In this document: positions 20,704 through 29,348 of the stretch, one piece after another | How the letters are laid out: the number at the start of each line of letters is the position of its first letter | Numbering within the stretch: the first letter of the stretch is position 1 | NCBI RefSeq assembly: GCF_003591175.1 | Contig: NZ_QYYG01000002.1 | Span: 434,001 to 498,000 of the forward strand | Reading direction: 5' to 3' | DNA: 64,000 bases | Origin: Serratia inhibens | GTDB taxonomy: Bacteria; Pseudomonadota; Gammaproteobacteria; Enterobacterales; Enterobacteriaceae | Translations under genes and position numbers: made by a program | Notes under the pieces: generated by a model | Told to the model about the DNA's origin: nothing | Database searches by the model: none | The model's input: the letters and a program-made list of their open reading frames with translations, nothing else

Positions 20704-21099
20704 ATGGTGACGAATCCAGAGCTGCGCGAACGGGGTTTAGCGTTGTTTACCGAGTTGTATGGCAATGGTGCCGGGGAAGCATTACGCCAGGATATGGCCG
20801 ACCTGTGCCCCGACTTTACTGATATTTCAATAGAATGGGCGATGGGCGGTATCCTTTCGCGACCCGGCCTGGACGCCATGATCCGGGAACTGGTCGTGGT
20901 CGCTTCCTGCGTCACCCTGGGCCATACCGTTCCGCAGCTGCGCGCACATACTCAGGCGGCGCTGAATGCAGGGGCCAGCCGTGAACAAATTATTGAGGCC
21001 ATCCTGCAATTGTTGTTTTATGCCGGGGGAGCGGCGGTACGTAATGCGTTGGTTAATGTGCGCGATATTCTGAATGCCCCACCGCATGGCGGCAAATAA
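20704..21099 (+). CDS. Carboxymuconolactone decarboxylase (CMD)-family protein
   Basis: A 131-residue all-helical CMD/AhpD-like protein. The core motif is ELVVVASCVTLGHTVPQLRAH (~residues 62-82), with a single Cys (not the AhpD CxxC pair) followed by the conserved His, then a helix with GASREQIIEAILQ. Family members act as lactone decarboxylases or thiol peroxidase-like enzymes; the single cysteine argues against an AhpD-type disulfide reductase. Two ATGs fit; the AGGAGA at 20692-20697 is better spaced for 20704 than for 20698. Divergent from a LysR regulator. Confidence 0.82.
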   Translation: MVTNPELRERGLALFTELYGNGAGEALRQDMADLCPDFTDISIEWAMGGILSRPGLDAMIRELVVVASCVTLGHTVPQLRAHTQAALNAGASREQIIEAILQLLFYAGGAAVRNALVNVRDILNAPPHGGK

Positions 21100-21150
21100 A
21101 CGCCGGCCTGAAGAATGTATGCATGTGGAGCTCCTCAGTCTTTCCCCATC

Positions 21151-21173
21151 GGCGCCGGCAAGGCGCCCTTTTT
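21151..21173 (+). terminator. Terminator after the CMD gene
   Basis: GGCGCC / GGCGCC self-complementary arms around a five-base loop, followed by CTTTTT; 50 nt after the stop. Confidence 0.75.
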
Positions 21174-21209
21174 AGGTATCAAGAAAAGCCGTTCCCTTTG
21201 CTGACGACG

Positions 21210-22400
21210 TCACCGCACCACGGCTCTTTTGCTTTTTGCGCTTACCGTTTGGAACAACATCCAAACTATTCCCAGCACTACCACGCACGCCCCTACCCAT
21301 GCAGTGCTCACCAAGCCCGTGATTTCCAAAGCAATCCCTCCCAGAATAGAACCTAAGGCAATGCCGCCGTTAAACCCGGCGATATTCAGGCCCGACGCCA
21401 CTGCGGGCGCCTGTGGCGCATGTTCATGGGACAAGCCTATCACCCGAGCCTGGAGCGCAGGCACCGCTGCGTAGGTCAAAGCGCCAAGCAAGCCGATAAG
21501 TATCGCCATGAGCACCACCGATACGGCTGACGCCCCTATGGCAAGCAATACCACGGCCAGCCCAACCAATATGATCATCACCGCATAATCCGCACCTTTA
21601 CGATCGGTCAGCCGCCCGCCCCAAACGTTCCCGATTGCCGCCATCACGCCGTATCCGAGCATCAATAAACTGCCGGTGCTTTCATGGACCTGAGTGACGT
21701 GCAACAAGATGGGCGAGATATAGGTATAAAGCGCGAACGAACCGGCATAGGCCAATACGGTAATCCCGGCGCCGGCCAGGAGACGCGGGTTGAACATCGC
21801 CTTAAGGCCGTCCAGAGCGTTGGCCTGGTTCGAAGCATCATGGTGGTCAGTCGGCATGAGTACCAGCAGGCCCAGAAAACCAATCGCACCGCTGACGGCA
21901 ACAGCCATGAAAATCACCGGCCAATTGAAAAGACTGCCAAGATAAGTCCCCAAAGGCACCCCAAGGGCCAAAGCCAGCGTCAGGCCGCCAAAAACGACAG
22001 CAACAGCGGCACCAGCACGGTCACGCCCGACCAACTGCGTCGCTACGCTGGAGGCGACGGCAAGAAATACGCCGTGGCCCAACCCTGAAGCGAAGCGAGC
22101 TACCAGCATCGGCGTCAGCGAATCCGACAGGCTCACGATGGCATTGCCCAGGGTAAACAATGCCATCGCTACCAGTAACAATCGCTTTCTTGGCCAACGC
22201 GTGGCAAGTGCAGTCAAACCCGGCGCGCCAATCACCGCCCCCAAAGCATAGGCCGTCACCGCTGTCCCTACCTGGCTGACGCTGGTATGAAGATCTTCAG
22301 AAATATTGGACACCAGACCTATGGTGACGAACTCGGTGAACCCCAAAGCGAAGGCACAAAGCGCAAATACGTATATAACGAAAGGCGTTCGTTCACTCAT
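21210..22400 (-). CDS. MFS transporter, AraJ/YdhP-like (DHA1)
   Basis: A 396-residue 12-helix MFS efflux protein. Helix 1 carries GFTEFVTIGLVSNISEDL, the loop after helix 2 ATRWPRKRLLL (motif A variant), and helix 5 the motif-C-like GGLTLALALGVPLGTYLG. The family exports sugars, purines or drugs; the substrate is not readable here. It is divergent from the LysR gene at 22643 and the 240-base gap holds two inverted repeats, so it is probably that regulator's target. Confidence 0.85.
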   Translation of the reverse strand: MSERTPFVIYVFALCAFALGFTEFVTIGLVSNISEDLHTSVSQVGTAVTAYALGAVIGAPGLTALATRWPRKRLLLVAMALFTLGNAIVSLSDSLTPMLVARFASGLGHGVFLAVASSVATQLVGRDRAGAAVAVVFGGLTLALALGVPLGTYLGSLFNWPVIFMAVAVSGAIGFLGLLVLMPTDHHDASNQANALDGLKAMFNPRLLAGAGITVLAYAGSFALYTYISPILLHVTQVHESTGSLLMLGYGVMAAIGNVWGGRLTDRKGADYAVMIILVGLAVVLLAIGASAVSVVLMAILIGLLGALTYAAVPALQARVIGLSHEHAPQAPAVASGLNIAGFNGGIALGSILGGIALEITGLVSTAWVGACVVVLGIVWMLFQTVSAKSKRAVVR

Positions 22401-22557
22401 GCTTTATTTCCCCCATCGGCATCGGCGGCTTCTGCCGGCCCTTTTCTGTCATGAGGGGTCAATACGAACAAGATGCGTTTTGTCATTTCTTGATTCCTTT
22501 GAAATAAATGCGCGTGGCCCCGGCTATCGCCTTGAGCAACACAGACCGGGCGAACCT

Positions 22558-22597
22558 CATCAAATGCCATCCTGGATGATTTGATTTGCACTGCAAA
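22558..22597. promoter_or_regulatory. Inverted repeats in the MFS/LysR divergent promoter
   Basis: Two adjacent dyads: ATCAAAT...CATCC-T-GGATG-ATTTGAT (22558-22584), and the 13-bp palindrome TTTGCA-C-TGCAAA (22585-22597). Such paired dyads fit a LysR activation/recognition site; inference from position. Confidence 0.4.
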
Positions 22598-22642
22598 GTG
22601 TCTAAAATTGACAAACACTTTCCCCAAAAAAGGCCAAATCCA

Positions 22643-23545
22643 TTGCGCAATGACGATCTCGCCGTCTTTTTGCATGTGGTCGACCGCCATAGCTTTTCGG
22701 CTGCGGCACGGGACCTGCAAATTTCCCCGAAGGCTGTCAGCAAACAGATTGCGAGGCTGGAAGGCGCGCTTGGAACCACCCTGTTTGAAAGGAATACGCG
22801 TAATTTACGTATTACGGACGAGGGGCGCGCCATTGCAGAAAGGGCCCGTGTAGCCTTATCCGTGCTTGATGAAGTTAAAGAATTGGCTCGGGGCGGCAGC
22901 CGGGAACTGACCGGTAATATACGTCTGACCGCCCCAGCGCCTTTCGGGCGGAAATTTGTCGCGGCGGCGATCACGGATTTCAGCCGGTTGCATCCCAGAG
23001 TGGGGTTTGATTTACGCTTGTCTGATCAAATTCAGGATCTGTATAGCGGTGATTTGGATCTGGCGATACGCATGGGGGAATTGGCCGACTCGCGGCTGCT
23101 TGCTCGCCGGGTGGCCGATAACCGCCGTATCCTGGTCGCGTCCCCCGCCTATATCAAAGCGCATGGCAGCCCTCAAAGCCCCGAAGCGCTGAAAAACCAT
23201 AATTGCCTGGTGTTTGCCTACCCAGGGTTATTGCAAAACACCTGGCGGATACAAAAAAATGGCCTTGAAGAGGCGATCGTTATTGACGGCACGCTAAACA
23301 GCGACAATGGCGATGTGTTACATGAATGGTGCCTTGCCGGGTTGGGCATTTCCCTGCGTGAAACCTGGGACGTTCACGAAGAATTACGCAGCGGTCATCT
23401 GATACGCGTGCTGACCGACTGGGAAGGCGTAGCATCGAAAATAAGTCTCGTCCGGGCGCGAAGAGAGCCTGTACCGCACAGACTCACCGCCTTCAGTGAT
23501 TTCTTGCTTGAACGGTGGCGGCTGGCCCCCTGGGATGACGCATGA
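22643..23545 (+). CDS. LysR-family regulator
   Basis: A 300-residue LysR-type regulator. Helix-turn-helix HSFSAAARDLQISPKAVSKQIARLEGALG; effector-domain motifs DLAIRMGELADSRLLARRVADN and WCLAGLGISLRETWDVHEEL. I choose the TTG at 22643, with AAAAGG about ten bases upstream, because it gives the family N-terminus LRNDDLAVFLHVVDRHSF; a TTG at 22586 would add 19 residues and overlap the operator dyad. Divergent from the MFS gene. Directly after its stop begins the truncated repeat copy that bounds the betaine/CoA operon. Confidence 0.87.
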   Translation: MRNDDLAVFLHVVDRHSFSAAARDLQISPKAVSKQIARLEGALGTTLFERNTRNLRITDEGRAIAERARVALSVLDEVKELARGGSRELTGNIRLTAPAPFGRKFVAAAITDFSRLHPRVGFDLRLSDQIQDLYSGDLDLAIRMGELADSRLLARRVADNRRILVASPAYIKAHGSPQSPEALKNHNCLVFAYPGLLQNTWRIQKNGLEEAIVIDGTLNSDNGDVLHEWCLAGLGISLRETWDVHEELRSGHLIRVLTDWEGVASKISLVRARREPVPHRLTAFSDFLLERWRLAPWDDA

Positions 23546-23567
23546 CTGCACATGCAGGAAGCCGCCT

Positions 23568-23874
23568 ATTACGTTTCCTGCCCCATTACGGTCCCTTGTT
23601 AACCGTCGTTTGCCTTTCGTCTATTCGCAGACCTCATTTGTACCAACCTGCGTGTACAAGTTTCCCGAAGGGACCCATTGTGATTGCCGTTCCCAATGGA
23701 TTGGCCAGCCCCATGCCCCAGAGGAACATAATCATGGACAGGCTATACCAACCCAGACCTGGCGCTTCCGGCCCAATCAGCAGCAGGCTCCCACCCAATA
23801 ACGCGGTGAGAATGCCTCCCGAGGTAATGATTTGCGGGCCATAGCGGTGCGCCAGGCGCGGTGCCGCCATCCCT
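23568..23874. repeat. Direct repeat copy A: condensed copy of bcr-like gene and its 3' flank
   Basis: Two joined pieces. Bases 23568-23660 match 31801-31893 without gaps (about 87% identical by my count). Bases 23661-23874 match 32300-32513 (about 94%). The 406 bases lying between those pieces at the second site are missing here. The copy therefore derives from the upstream flank of the ABC gene plus an internal part of the Bcr/CflA gene. It begins two bases into the equivalent of the ABC start codon and 22 nt after the LysR stop. Confidence 0.85.
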
Positions 23875-23927
23875 CGATCTTCTCCTGAGCATCTTCCAGT
23901 GACAGGAACCAGTGCACATTCAGACAT
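23640..23927 (-). pseudogene. Truncated Bcr/CflA MFS fragment
   Basis: The minus-strand frame reads GMAAPRLAHRYGPQIITSG through MGLANPLGTAITMGPFGK, nearly identical to residues ~280-350 of the intact Bcr/CflA pump at 32114-33352. Both ends are replaced by unrelated sequence, leaving two or three transmembrane helices. It is not a gene but part of repeat copy A. Confidence 0.8.
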
Positions 23928-23983
23928 TCATCACGAAGGCTGCCCCTATGCCTTGTACTTTACATGCCGCGCAGTGCCGGTGT

Positions 23984-24784
23984 TTACTCGCCGGTAAACG
24001 TTGCCGGCTCTTTCGCCGCCAGCGCCCGCATGCCTTCGTTGCGGTCTTCGCTGGCCGCAATCAGGGCCGAAAGCGAACGTTCATAACTCACGCCCGCCGT
24101 TAAGCCCATATCGAAACTCGCCAGCACGGCTTTTTTGGCCATCTTAACGGCGAGCGGTGCGGCACGGGAAATATTCTGTGCAATCTTTAACGCCTGTTCC
24201 ATTAACGTTTCCGGCGAGGTGATCCGGCTGATCAGCCCGGCGGCCAGCGCTTCTGCGGCGGTGATTTTTCGCCCGGCGAGGATCATCTCCATCGCCAGTG
24301 ATTTCCCTACCGATTTGACCAGCCGTTGTGTCCCCCCCGCGCCGGGGATAATTCCGATGTGCGTTTCCGGCAGTCCGAGAATGGCCGTTTCATCGGCAAT
24401 CACGATGTCACACAACAACGCCAGTTCCAGCCCGCCACCCAGCGCATAACCGGATAAGGCCGCGATCACCGGCTTTTCGATGGCGGAAATCTGATCCCAT
24501 TTCTCACTGAAACCGCTGGTGTAAAGGGCTATCGCGGAGGCGGTTGCCAGCGTGCCGGTGTCAGCACCGGCGGCAAACGCCCGCGCCGAACCGGAAATGA
24601 CTATTGCGCGGATCTGTTTATCGCCATCCAGTTCGCGCATTTTTTCCAGCAACTGCGTCAGCATTTCTGCACTTAGCGCGTTGAGTTTTTCCGGCCGGTT
24701 CAGGGTGATATGCGCCACGCTCTGATGGCGTTCGCAGCCAATAAGTTCGTCGCCATGACCTTGACAATGAAGAGGTTCACTCAT
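23984..24784 (-). CDS. Enoyl-CoA hydratase/isomerase family protein
   Basis: A 266-residue crotonase-fold enzyme that adds water across the double bond of an enoyl-CoA. The oxyanion-hole segments are SARAFAAGADTGTL (~67-80) and ALGGGLELALLCD (~114-126). Both catalytic glutamates of true hydratases are present: Glu120 in GGGLE and Glu140 in GLPETHIG. Last gene of an eight-gene operon, overlapping the dehydrogenase by 4 nt. In context it should hydrate an arylacryloyl-CoA-like intermediate formed by the upstream lyase and CoA-transferase; the substrate is inferred. Confidence 0.9.
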   Translation of the reverse strand: MSEPLHCQGHGDELIGCERHQSVAHITLNRPEKLNALSAEMLTQLLEKMRELDGDKQIRAIVISGSARAFAAGADTGTLATASAIALYTSGFSEKWDQISAIEKPVIAALSGYALGGGLELALLCDIVIADETAILGLPETHIGIIPGAGGTQRLVKSVGKSLAMEMILAGRKITAAEALAAGLISRITSPETLMEQALKIAQNISRAAPLAVKMAKKAVLASFDMGLTAGVSYERSLSALIAASEDRNEGMRALAAKEPATFTGE

Positions 24785-25674
24785 GGTTTTTGCATCCCGC
24801 CGATGGCGCGGATCGTGTCGTTACGGTACGCAAGACCTTCGGCAATCTCCTGCGCCGTCCACGGATAAAACCCCGCACCGGTTTTGGTACCCAGATTGCC
24901 CTGCTCAATTTGCGCCAACAACCACGGCGGCAGCACATCGTCGCTGGACAAATCCGGCAGTAATATCGCGGCGACATTTTTCACCGTATCCAGCCCGGCA
25001 AAATCCATGAGCTTGAGCGGCCCCATCGCCGACCAGCGCGGTGCCAGCGTGCTTTGCACCGCAAAATCCACGTCTTCGATACTGGCAATTCCGGCCGTCA
25101 CCAGATGCAACGCCTCACGCAACATGGCGTACTGCAGCCGGTTGACGATAAATCCGGGGGCTTCTTTATGAATGGTCACGGTCTGTTTGCCCAGTTGCTG
25201 ACAAAGCGCAGCGGCCTGCTGGCGCGTGCTCTCCTGGGTTTGCGGCCCGCAGACGATTTCCACCATCGGCATCACATCCGCCGGATTAAACCAATGCAGG
25301 CCAATAAAGCGCGACGGCACCGCCAGCACGCTGGCAATCTGTCCGATAGGCACGCTGGACGTGTTAGTGGTCAGCAGACACTCATCGCTGACATGCTTTT
25401 CAATCTCCTGAAAAATCTGCTGTTTGAGCGCCAGTACTTCGGCGATATTTTCCGAAACAATCTTCGCGTCTTGCAGGCATTGCGCCAGTGACGTGGTGAA
25501 GGTAACGGAAGACGCCAGCCCGGCTCCGATGCTTTCAATCAGCTTCGCCGCGTTATGCAGCGAGTTTTCGGTACGTGAATAAAGCGCCACCCTGAAACCG
25601 CTGGCGGCAAATACCGCGGCGATCCGCGCGCCCATGGTGCCTGCGCCAATCACGGCAACCTGCGTTAATTCCAT
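24781..25674 (-). CDS. 3-hydroxyacyl-CoA dehydrogenase
   Basis: A 297-residue NAD-dependent L-3-hydroxyacyl-CoA dehydrogenase. Rossmann loop VIGAGTMGARIA (residues 8-19), NTSSVPI with Ser106, and the catalytic HWFNP motif with His127; the C-terminal helical domain contains GFIVNRLQYAMLREAL. It would oxidise the 3-hydroxyacyl-CoA made by the next gene. It overlaps the hydratase by 4 nt and follows the CoA-transferase by 15 nt. Related enzymes include FadB-type and 3-hydroxybutyryl-CoA dehydrogenases; the real substrate is inferred from the operon. No thiolase is encoded here. Confidence 0.9.
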   Translation of the reverse strand: MELTQVAVIGAGTMGARIAAVFAASGFRVALYSRTENSLHNAAKLIESIGAGLASSVTFTTSLAQCLQDAKIVSENIAEVLALKQQIFQEIEKHVSDECLLTTNTSSVPIGQIASVLAVPSRFIGLHWFNPADVMPMVEIVCGPQTQESTRQQAAALCQQLGKQTVTIHKEAPGFIVNRLQYAMLREALHLVTAGIASIEDVDFAVQSTLAPRWSAMGPLKLMDFAGLDTVKNVAAILLPDLSSDDVLPPWLLAQIEQGNLGTKTGAGFYPWTAQEIAEGLAYRNDTIRAIGGMQKP

Positions 25675-25689
25675 GTTTTCTGCCTCCGG

Positions 25690-26892
25690 TTAAATGACGC
25701 CCTTTTGCGAAAGTGTGTCCAGTTCCTGCGCAGACAGCCCCAGTTGAGCGCTGAGAATTGTACGGGTGTGCTCGCCAAGCTGCGGCGGCATTAAATCGGG
25801 TAACTGGCTCATGCCGCTGAGCTTCACCGGCTGCGGCAAAATGCTGATTTCACCGGCGACCGGATGCATGACCTGATGCAATAATCCGCGCGCCGCAGCA
25901 TGCGGGCTTTGCAGCAGTTGATCCAGTCCCCAGACCGGCGCGGCGGGAATACCGCCGGTATCGAGCAGATCTAGCGCCTCCACCACGGTTTTGGGGTGCA
26001 GCCATTTTTCAATCAGCACGCGTAATTCGTACTGATGTTTCAGGCGCTGCGGATCCGTCGCAAAGCGCGCATCCTGCAATATTTCCGGCATGCCAAGGGT
26101 GTCGGCCAGACGACGGAACAGGCTGTCATTGGCGACGGCGATCACCAGATAACCGTCGGCCGCGCGGTAGCTGTCCATCGGTGCGCTGATCGGGTGCGCA
26201 TTGCCCAGCCGTCCGGCCAGCGGCATGCCGCCGAGAAGCTGCGTCAGCGACACCATTTGCATCGACACCATTGCATCCAGCATGGCGACATCCACGTGCT
26301 GGCCGAGGCCGGTAATGCCCCGTTGCAACAAGGCCGCCAGAATCCCCCACGAGCAGTAGAGGCCGGATACTACATCACCGATGGCATCGCCCACCCGCGT
26401 TGGTTCGCCATTCGCCCAGCCGGTGACCTGCATAATGCCGCCCATAGCCTGAATAACGTGGTCGTAAGCCGCTTTGTGCGCTAACGGCCCCTGCTGACCA
26501 AAGCCGGAAATACTGGCGTAAATCAGCTTTGGATTGATCTTCTTCACCGCTTCATAATCAATGCCTAAACGTGCGGTCACACCGGGGCGAAAGTTTTCCA
26601 CCAGCACATCCGCACCTTCAATCAACTGCTCCAGCATTGCCCGCCCTTGCGGGGATTTCAGGTTCAGCGTCAGGCTTTTTTTGCCGTGATTGAGCAGCAT
26701 GAAATAGGTACTTTCTCCGTTGACATGCGGAGTGAAATCACGCGAATCGTCACCTTTTCCCGGCATTTCAATTTTGATCACTTCCGCGCCCAGATCATTG
26801 AGCAACGAAGCACAATAAGGCCCAGCCAGCACACGGGACAGGTCAAGCACTTTGATCCCTTCAAGTGGCCGGGATGCAGCTGATGCACTCAT
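25690..26892 (-). CDS. CaiB/BaiF-family (class III) CoA-transferase
   Basis: A 400-residue class III CoA-transferase, which moves CoA from one carboxylate to another without an ATP cost. Family blocks: LEGIKVLDLSRVLAGPYCA at the N-terminus, VLVENFRPGVTARLGIDYE (~97-115), SISGFGQQGPLAHKAAYDH (~128-146). The expected catalytic aspartate is Asp173 in RVGDAIGDVVSG. Relatives act on carnitine derivatives (CaiB), oxalate and bile acids. In this operon it should activate the unsaturated acid released by the lyase for the following hydratase and dehydrogenase. It overlaps the lyase gene by 4 nt. Confidence 0.9.
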   Translation of the reverse strand: MSASAASRPLEGIKVLDLSRVLAGPYCASLLNDLGAEVIKIEMPGKGDDSRDFTPHVNGESTYFMLLNHGKKSLTLNLKSPQGRAMLEQLIEGADVLVENFRPGVTARLGIDYEAVKKINPKLIYASISGFGQQGPLAHKAAYDHVIQAMGGIMQVTGWANGEPTRVGDAIGDVVSGLYCSWGILAALLQRGITGLGQHVDVAMLDAMVSMQMVSLTQLLGGMPLAGRLGNAHPISAPMDSYRAADGYLVIAVANDSLFRRLADTLGMPEILQDARFATDPQRLKHQYELRVLIEKWLHPKTVVEALDLLDTGGIPAAPVWGLDQLLQSPHAAARGLLHQVMHPVAGEISILPQPVKLSGMSQLPDLMPPQLGEHTRTILSAQLGLSAQELDTLSQKGVI

Positions 26893-28433
26893 GCGGTTTC
26901 TCCCTCAGCGGTGTCTGCAAAAATCAGTGGCGTCAGTGCGCGGTAAATATCGCCCTGTCTAATGAGCTGGCGGATGGCCAGCATATCCGGATACATTTCC
27001 TCATCACTTTGTCTGAACGCCACCTGCTGACGCACCAACGAAAGCACCCTTTCGGTACCCGTGGACGCCCGCAACGGCCGGTGAAACTCCACCGCCTGCG
27101 TGGCGCACAATATTTCTATCGCCACGATATCGATGGCATTTTCGACGGCATCGATGGCATTACGCGCCGCCGTGACGCCCATAGAAATGTGATCTTCCTG
27201 TCCCGCGCAGGTGGACACGGTATGCACGCTGGCCGGTGCCGCCAAGGCTCGGTTTTCCCCTGCCAGCGCGGCCGCGGCGTAAGGCGGGATCATCATTCCT
27301 GAGTGCGCCCCACCGTCCGCCACTAAAAAGGCCGGTAAGCCGCTGAGATGGCTGTTGGTCAGCCGGTCGGAACGCGCCTGCGAACCGGTACTGAGCTGGG
27401 CAATGGCGATCGCCAGCGCATCGAGACACAACGCAACCGGGGCGCCATGCCCGTTGCCGCCCGGCAGCACATTCAGCTCGCCCTCTTCAACCATAAACAC
27501 CGGATTGTCGGTGACAGAATTGACTTCGGTGGTCAGAGTTTTCTGGCAATAACTCAGCACATCACGCACCGCGCCATGCATTTGCGGGATGCAGCGCAGG
27601 CTCAGGGCATCCTGAACGCGGAAATCGCGGTATCTGTCCAGGATCTCGCTGTCGCGCAGCAGGCAGCGTAAAATTCGCGCGGTTTCCTGCTGCCCGTCAT
27701 GCGGCCTCAGGGCATGCAAGCGGGCGTCATAACCACGGATATTCCCTTTGAGCACCTCAAGGCTCATGCCTCCGGCGGCGTCCGCCACCGGGATGAGTTC
27801 CCGGAAAGCGTCCGCTGCCAGACATCCGAGCGCCGTAATTTCGTAGGTGCCGCTGACCAGCGCATGGCCTTCGCGCGGGCCGGGAATGCGCAGGGCAATG
27901 CCCGCCCGCTTCAGCGCTTCGCGGGCAGGCAACAGCTCGCCCTGATAGTACGATTTTCCGTAGCCAAACACCGACAGTCCGATGTGTGCCGTGGCAATCA
28001 GATACCCGACCGACCCCTTACCGGGCGACCACGGGATCACGCCCTTATTGAGCATATCCGCCATGGTCAGCACTAATGCAGGGCTGACGCCGCTGAACCC
28101 CTGCAACAGGGATTTGATCATCGCCGCCATCATCGCGCGCACTTCATGCTGTGCCAGTTCTGGTCCCACCCCGCAAGCATGACTTTTCAGCATATTGAGT
28201 TGTACATCCGAGATTTGCTCCGGCGATAACCGCTGCGTGACCAGATCGCCCACGCCGGTGGTCAACCCATAAATCACTTTATTTTCGACTATCGCCTGTC
28301 TGATTTTCTCGTGCACAATCTGCATGCCATCTAACGCTGGCGGTGAGAGCAACACCTGTGCGCCGTAAGCAATATCGACGATGTCGCGGATCGACGTTTC
28401 AGCCGTGCCTAAGGTGACCGTTTGTGCCCTCAT
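26889..28433 (-). CDS. HAL-superfamily lyase lacking the MIO triad (ergothionase-like candidate)
   Basis: A 514-residue member of the histidine/phenylalanine ammonia-lyase superfamily. The fold markers are intact: VIYGLTTGVGDL (Tyr loop), SHACGVGPEL, VQDALSLRCIPQ, NSVTDNP, and AGQEDHISMG. The segment that normally reads GSVGASGDLAPLAH, whose Ala-Ser-Gly cyclises to the MIO electrophile, here reads GSVGYLIATAH (residues 140-150). Exactly three residues are missing and the reading frame is unbroken. It therefore cannot form MIO and is unlikely to be a histidine ammonia-lyase. The known MIO-independent relative, to my recollection, is ergothionase, which eliminates trimethylamine from ergothioneine. 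The co-encoded betaine-type importer supports a quaternary-ammonium amino acid as substrate. Exact substrate inferred, fold and triad loss seen directly. Confidence 0.85.
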   Translation of the reverse strand: MRAQTVTLGTAETSIRDIVDIAYGAQVLLSPPALDGMQIVHEKIRQAIVENKVIYGLTTGVGDLVTQRLSPEQISDVQLNMLKSHACGVGPELAQHEVRAMMAAMIKSLLQGFSGVSPALVLTMADMLNKGVIPWSPGKGSVGYLIATAHIGLSVFGYGKSYYQGELLPAREALKRAGIALRIPGPREGHALVSGTYEITALGCLAADAFRELIPVADAAGGMSLEVLKGNIRGYDARLHALRPHDGQQETARILRCLLRDSEILDRYRDFRVQDALSLRCIPQMHGAVRDVLSYCQKTLTTEVNSVTDNPVFMVEEGELNVLPGGNGHGAPVALCLDALAIAIAQLSTGSQARSDRLTNSHLSGLPAFLVADGGAHSGMMIPPYAAAALAGENRALAAPASVHTVSTCAGQEDHISMGVTAARNAIDAVENAIDIVAIEILCATQAVEFHRPLRASTGTERVLSLVRQQVAFRQSDEEMYPDMLAIRQLIRQGDIYRALTPLIFADTAEGETA

Positions 28434-29314
28434 TTATTCAGACCGTGCTGAGTCAGCCATTCTTTCGCTACCGCATCGACGCTTTCGAAATTCGCCAGTT
28501 TGCCGTTCATCACGATCAAATCGCTGGTCGTCAGCTGTGCGGACACGGCTTTGAGCGTGGTTTCGACCACATCGCTGGCTTTGTCTTTCGCAATCAACGG
28601 CACGATATTTTGCGCAGGGAACAAATGCTTGGAATCTTCCAGCGCCACCAGGTTTTTGGTTTTAATGGCCGGATCGGTTGAGGTCATATCTGCAACCTGG
28701 ATCTGATTGTTGGTCAGCGCAGACAGCGTCAGCGGGCCGGCAACATCAAGTACCTTAAAGTTTTTGAAGGTTAATCCGTACACTTCGCTCAACCCTCTCA
28801 CGCCCTCACGACGGGTTTTCCATTCTGCCGGGCCGCCCAGTACCAGCGTTTTGGCGATCGGAGCCAGATCGCTGATGTCTTTCAGGTTGTATTTTTTCGC
28901 GGTTTTTTCCGTTACTGCCAGTACATCGCGGTCCTGCGCGGCCGAAATATCCAGCATCTTGATTTTTTCCGGCAACGCTTTGGCCAGCGCCGCCGCCACA
29001 TCTTCGGAAGAGTGAGCCTGTGTTTTTTCGTCGAGGTAACTCAGCGTGGCACCGCTGTATTCCGGGATCAGGTTGATGGAACCGTCGAGCAGCGCAGGCA
29101 TGTACACCTCACGGCTGCCGATATTGAGTTTGGTTTCCACTTTGACGTTTTTAGCGGCCAGCGCCTGCTCGTAAATAGTGGCAAGCAGTTGGCTTTCCGG
29201 GAAGTCTGCGGAACCGATGATAATGGTTCCACCGGCATCAGCAGAGAGGGCCACAGGTGCATGCACCACGGCGGCAGAAAACAGGGCAACGGCAAGCAGA
29301 TTTTTCAATTTCAT
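28430..29314 (-). CDS. Betaine/osmoprotectant-type periplasmic binding protein
   Basis: A 294-residue OpuAC/OsmF (YehZ)-type solute-binding protein. Residues 1-23 or so form a Sec signal peptide (MKLKNLLAVALFSAAVVHAP...ALSA). The mature protein starts with IIIGSADFPESQLLATIYEQAL and has the family's DGSINLIPEYSGATLSYL block and ADMTSTDPAIKTKNLVALED. The ATG at 29314 has a CGGAG ribosome site; the longer frame lacks a signal peptide. The family binds glycine betaine, choline, carnitine and, in EgtU-type members, ergothioneine. It overlaps the lyase start by 4 nt, an unusually direct tie between transporter and enzyme. Confidence 0.88.
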   Translation of the reverse strand: MKLKNLLAVALFSAAVVHAPVALSADAGGTIIIGSADFPESQLLATIYEQALAAKNVKVETKLNIGSREVYMPALLDGSINLIPEYSGATLSYLDEKTQAHSSEDVAAALAKALPEKIKMLDISAAQDRDVLAVTEKTAKKYNLKDISDLAPIAKTLVLGGPAEWKTRREGVRGLSEVYGLTFKNFKVLDVAGPLTLSALTNNQIQVADMTSTDPAIKTKNLVALEDSKHLFPAQNIVPLIAKDKASDVVETTLKAVSAQLTTSDLIVMNGKLANFESVDAVAKEWLTQHGLNK

Positions 29315-29348
29315 TTTTATCAGACTCCGGAATGAGTGAGTAGATGAT

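Noticed and set aside
26889..28433. Calling the lyase HutH (histidine ammonia-lyase)
   Set aside because: The MIO triad is absent and no hut genes (urocanase, imidazolonepropionase) are adjacent; the neighbours are a betaine-type importer and CoA enzymes.
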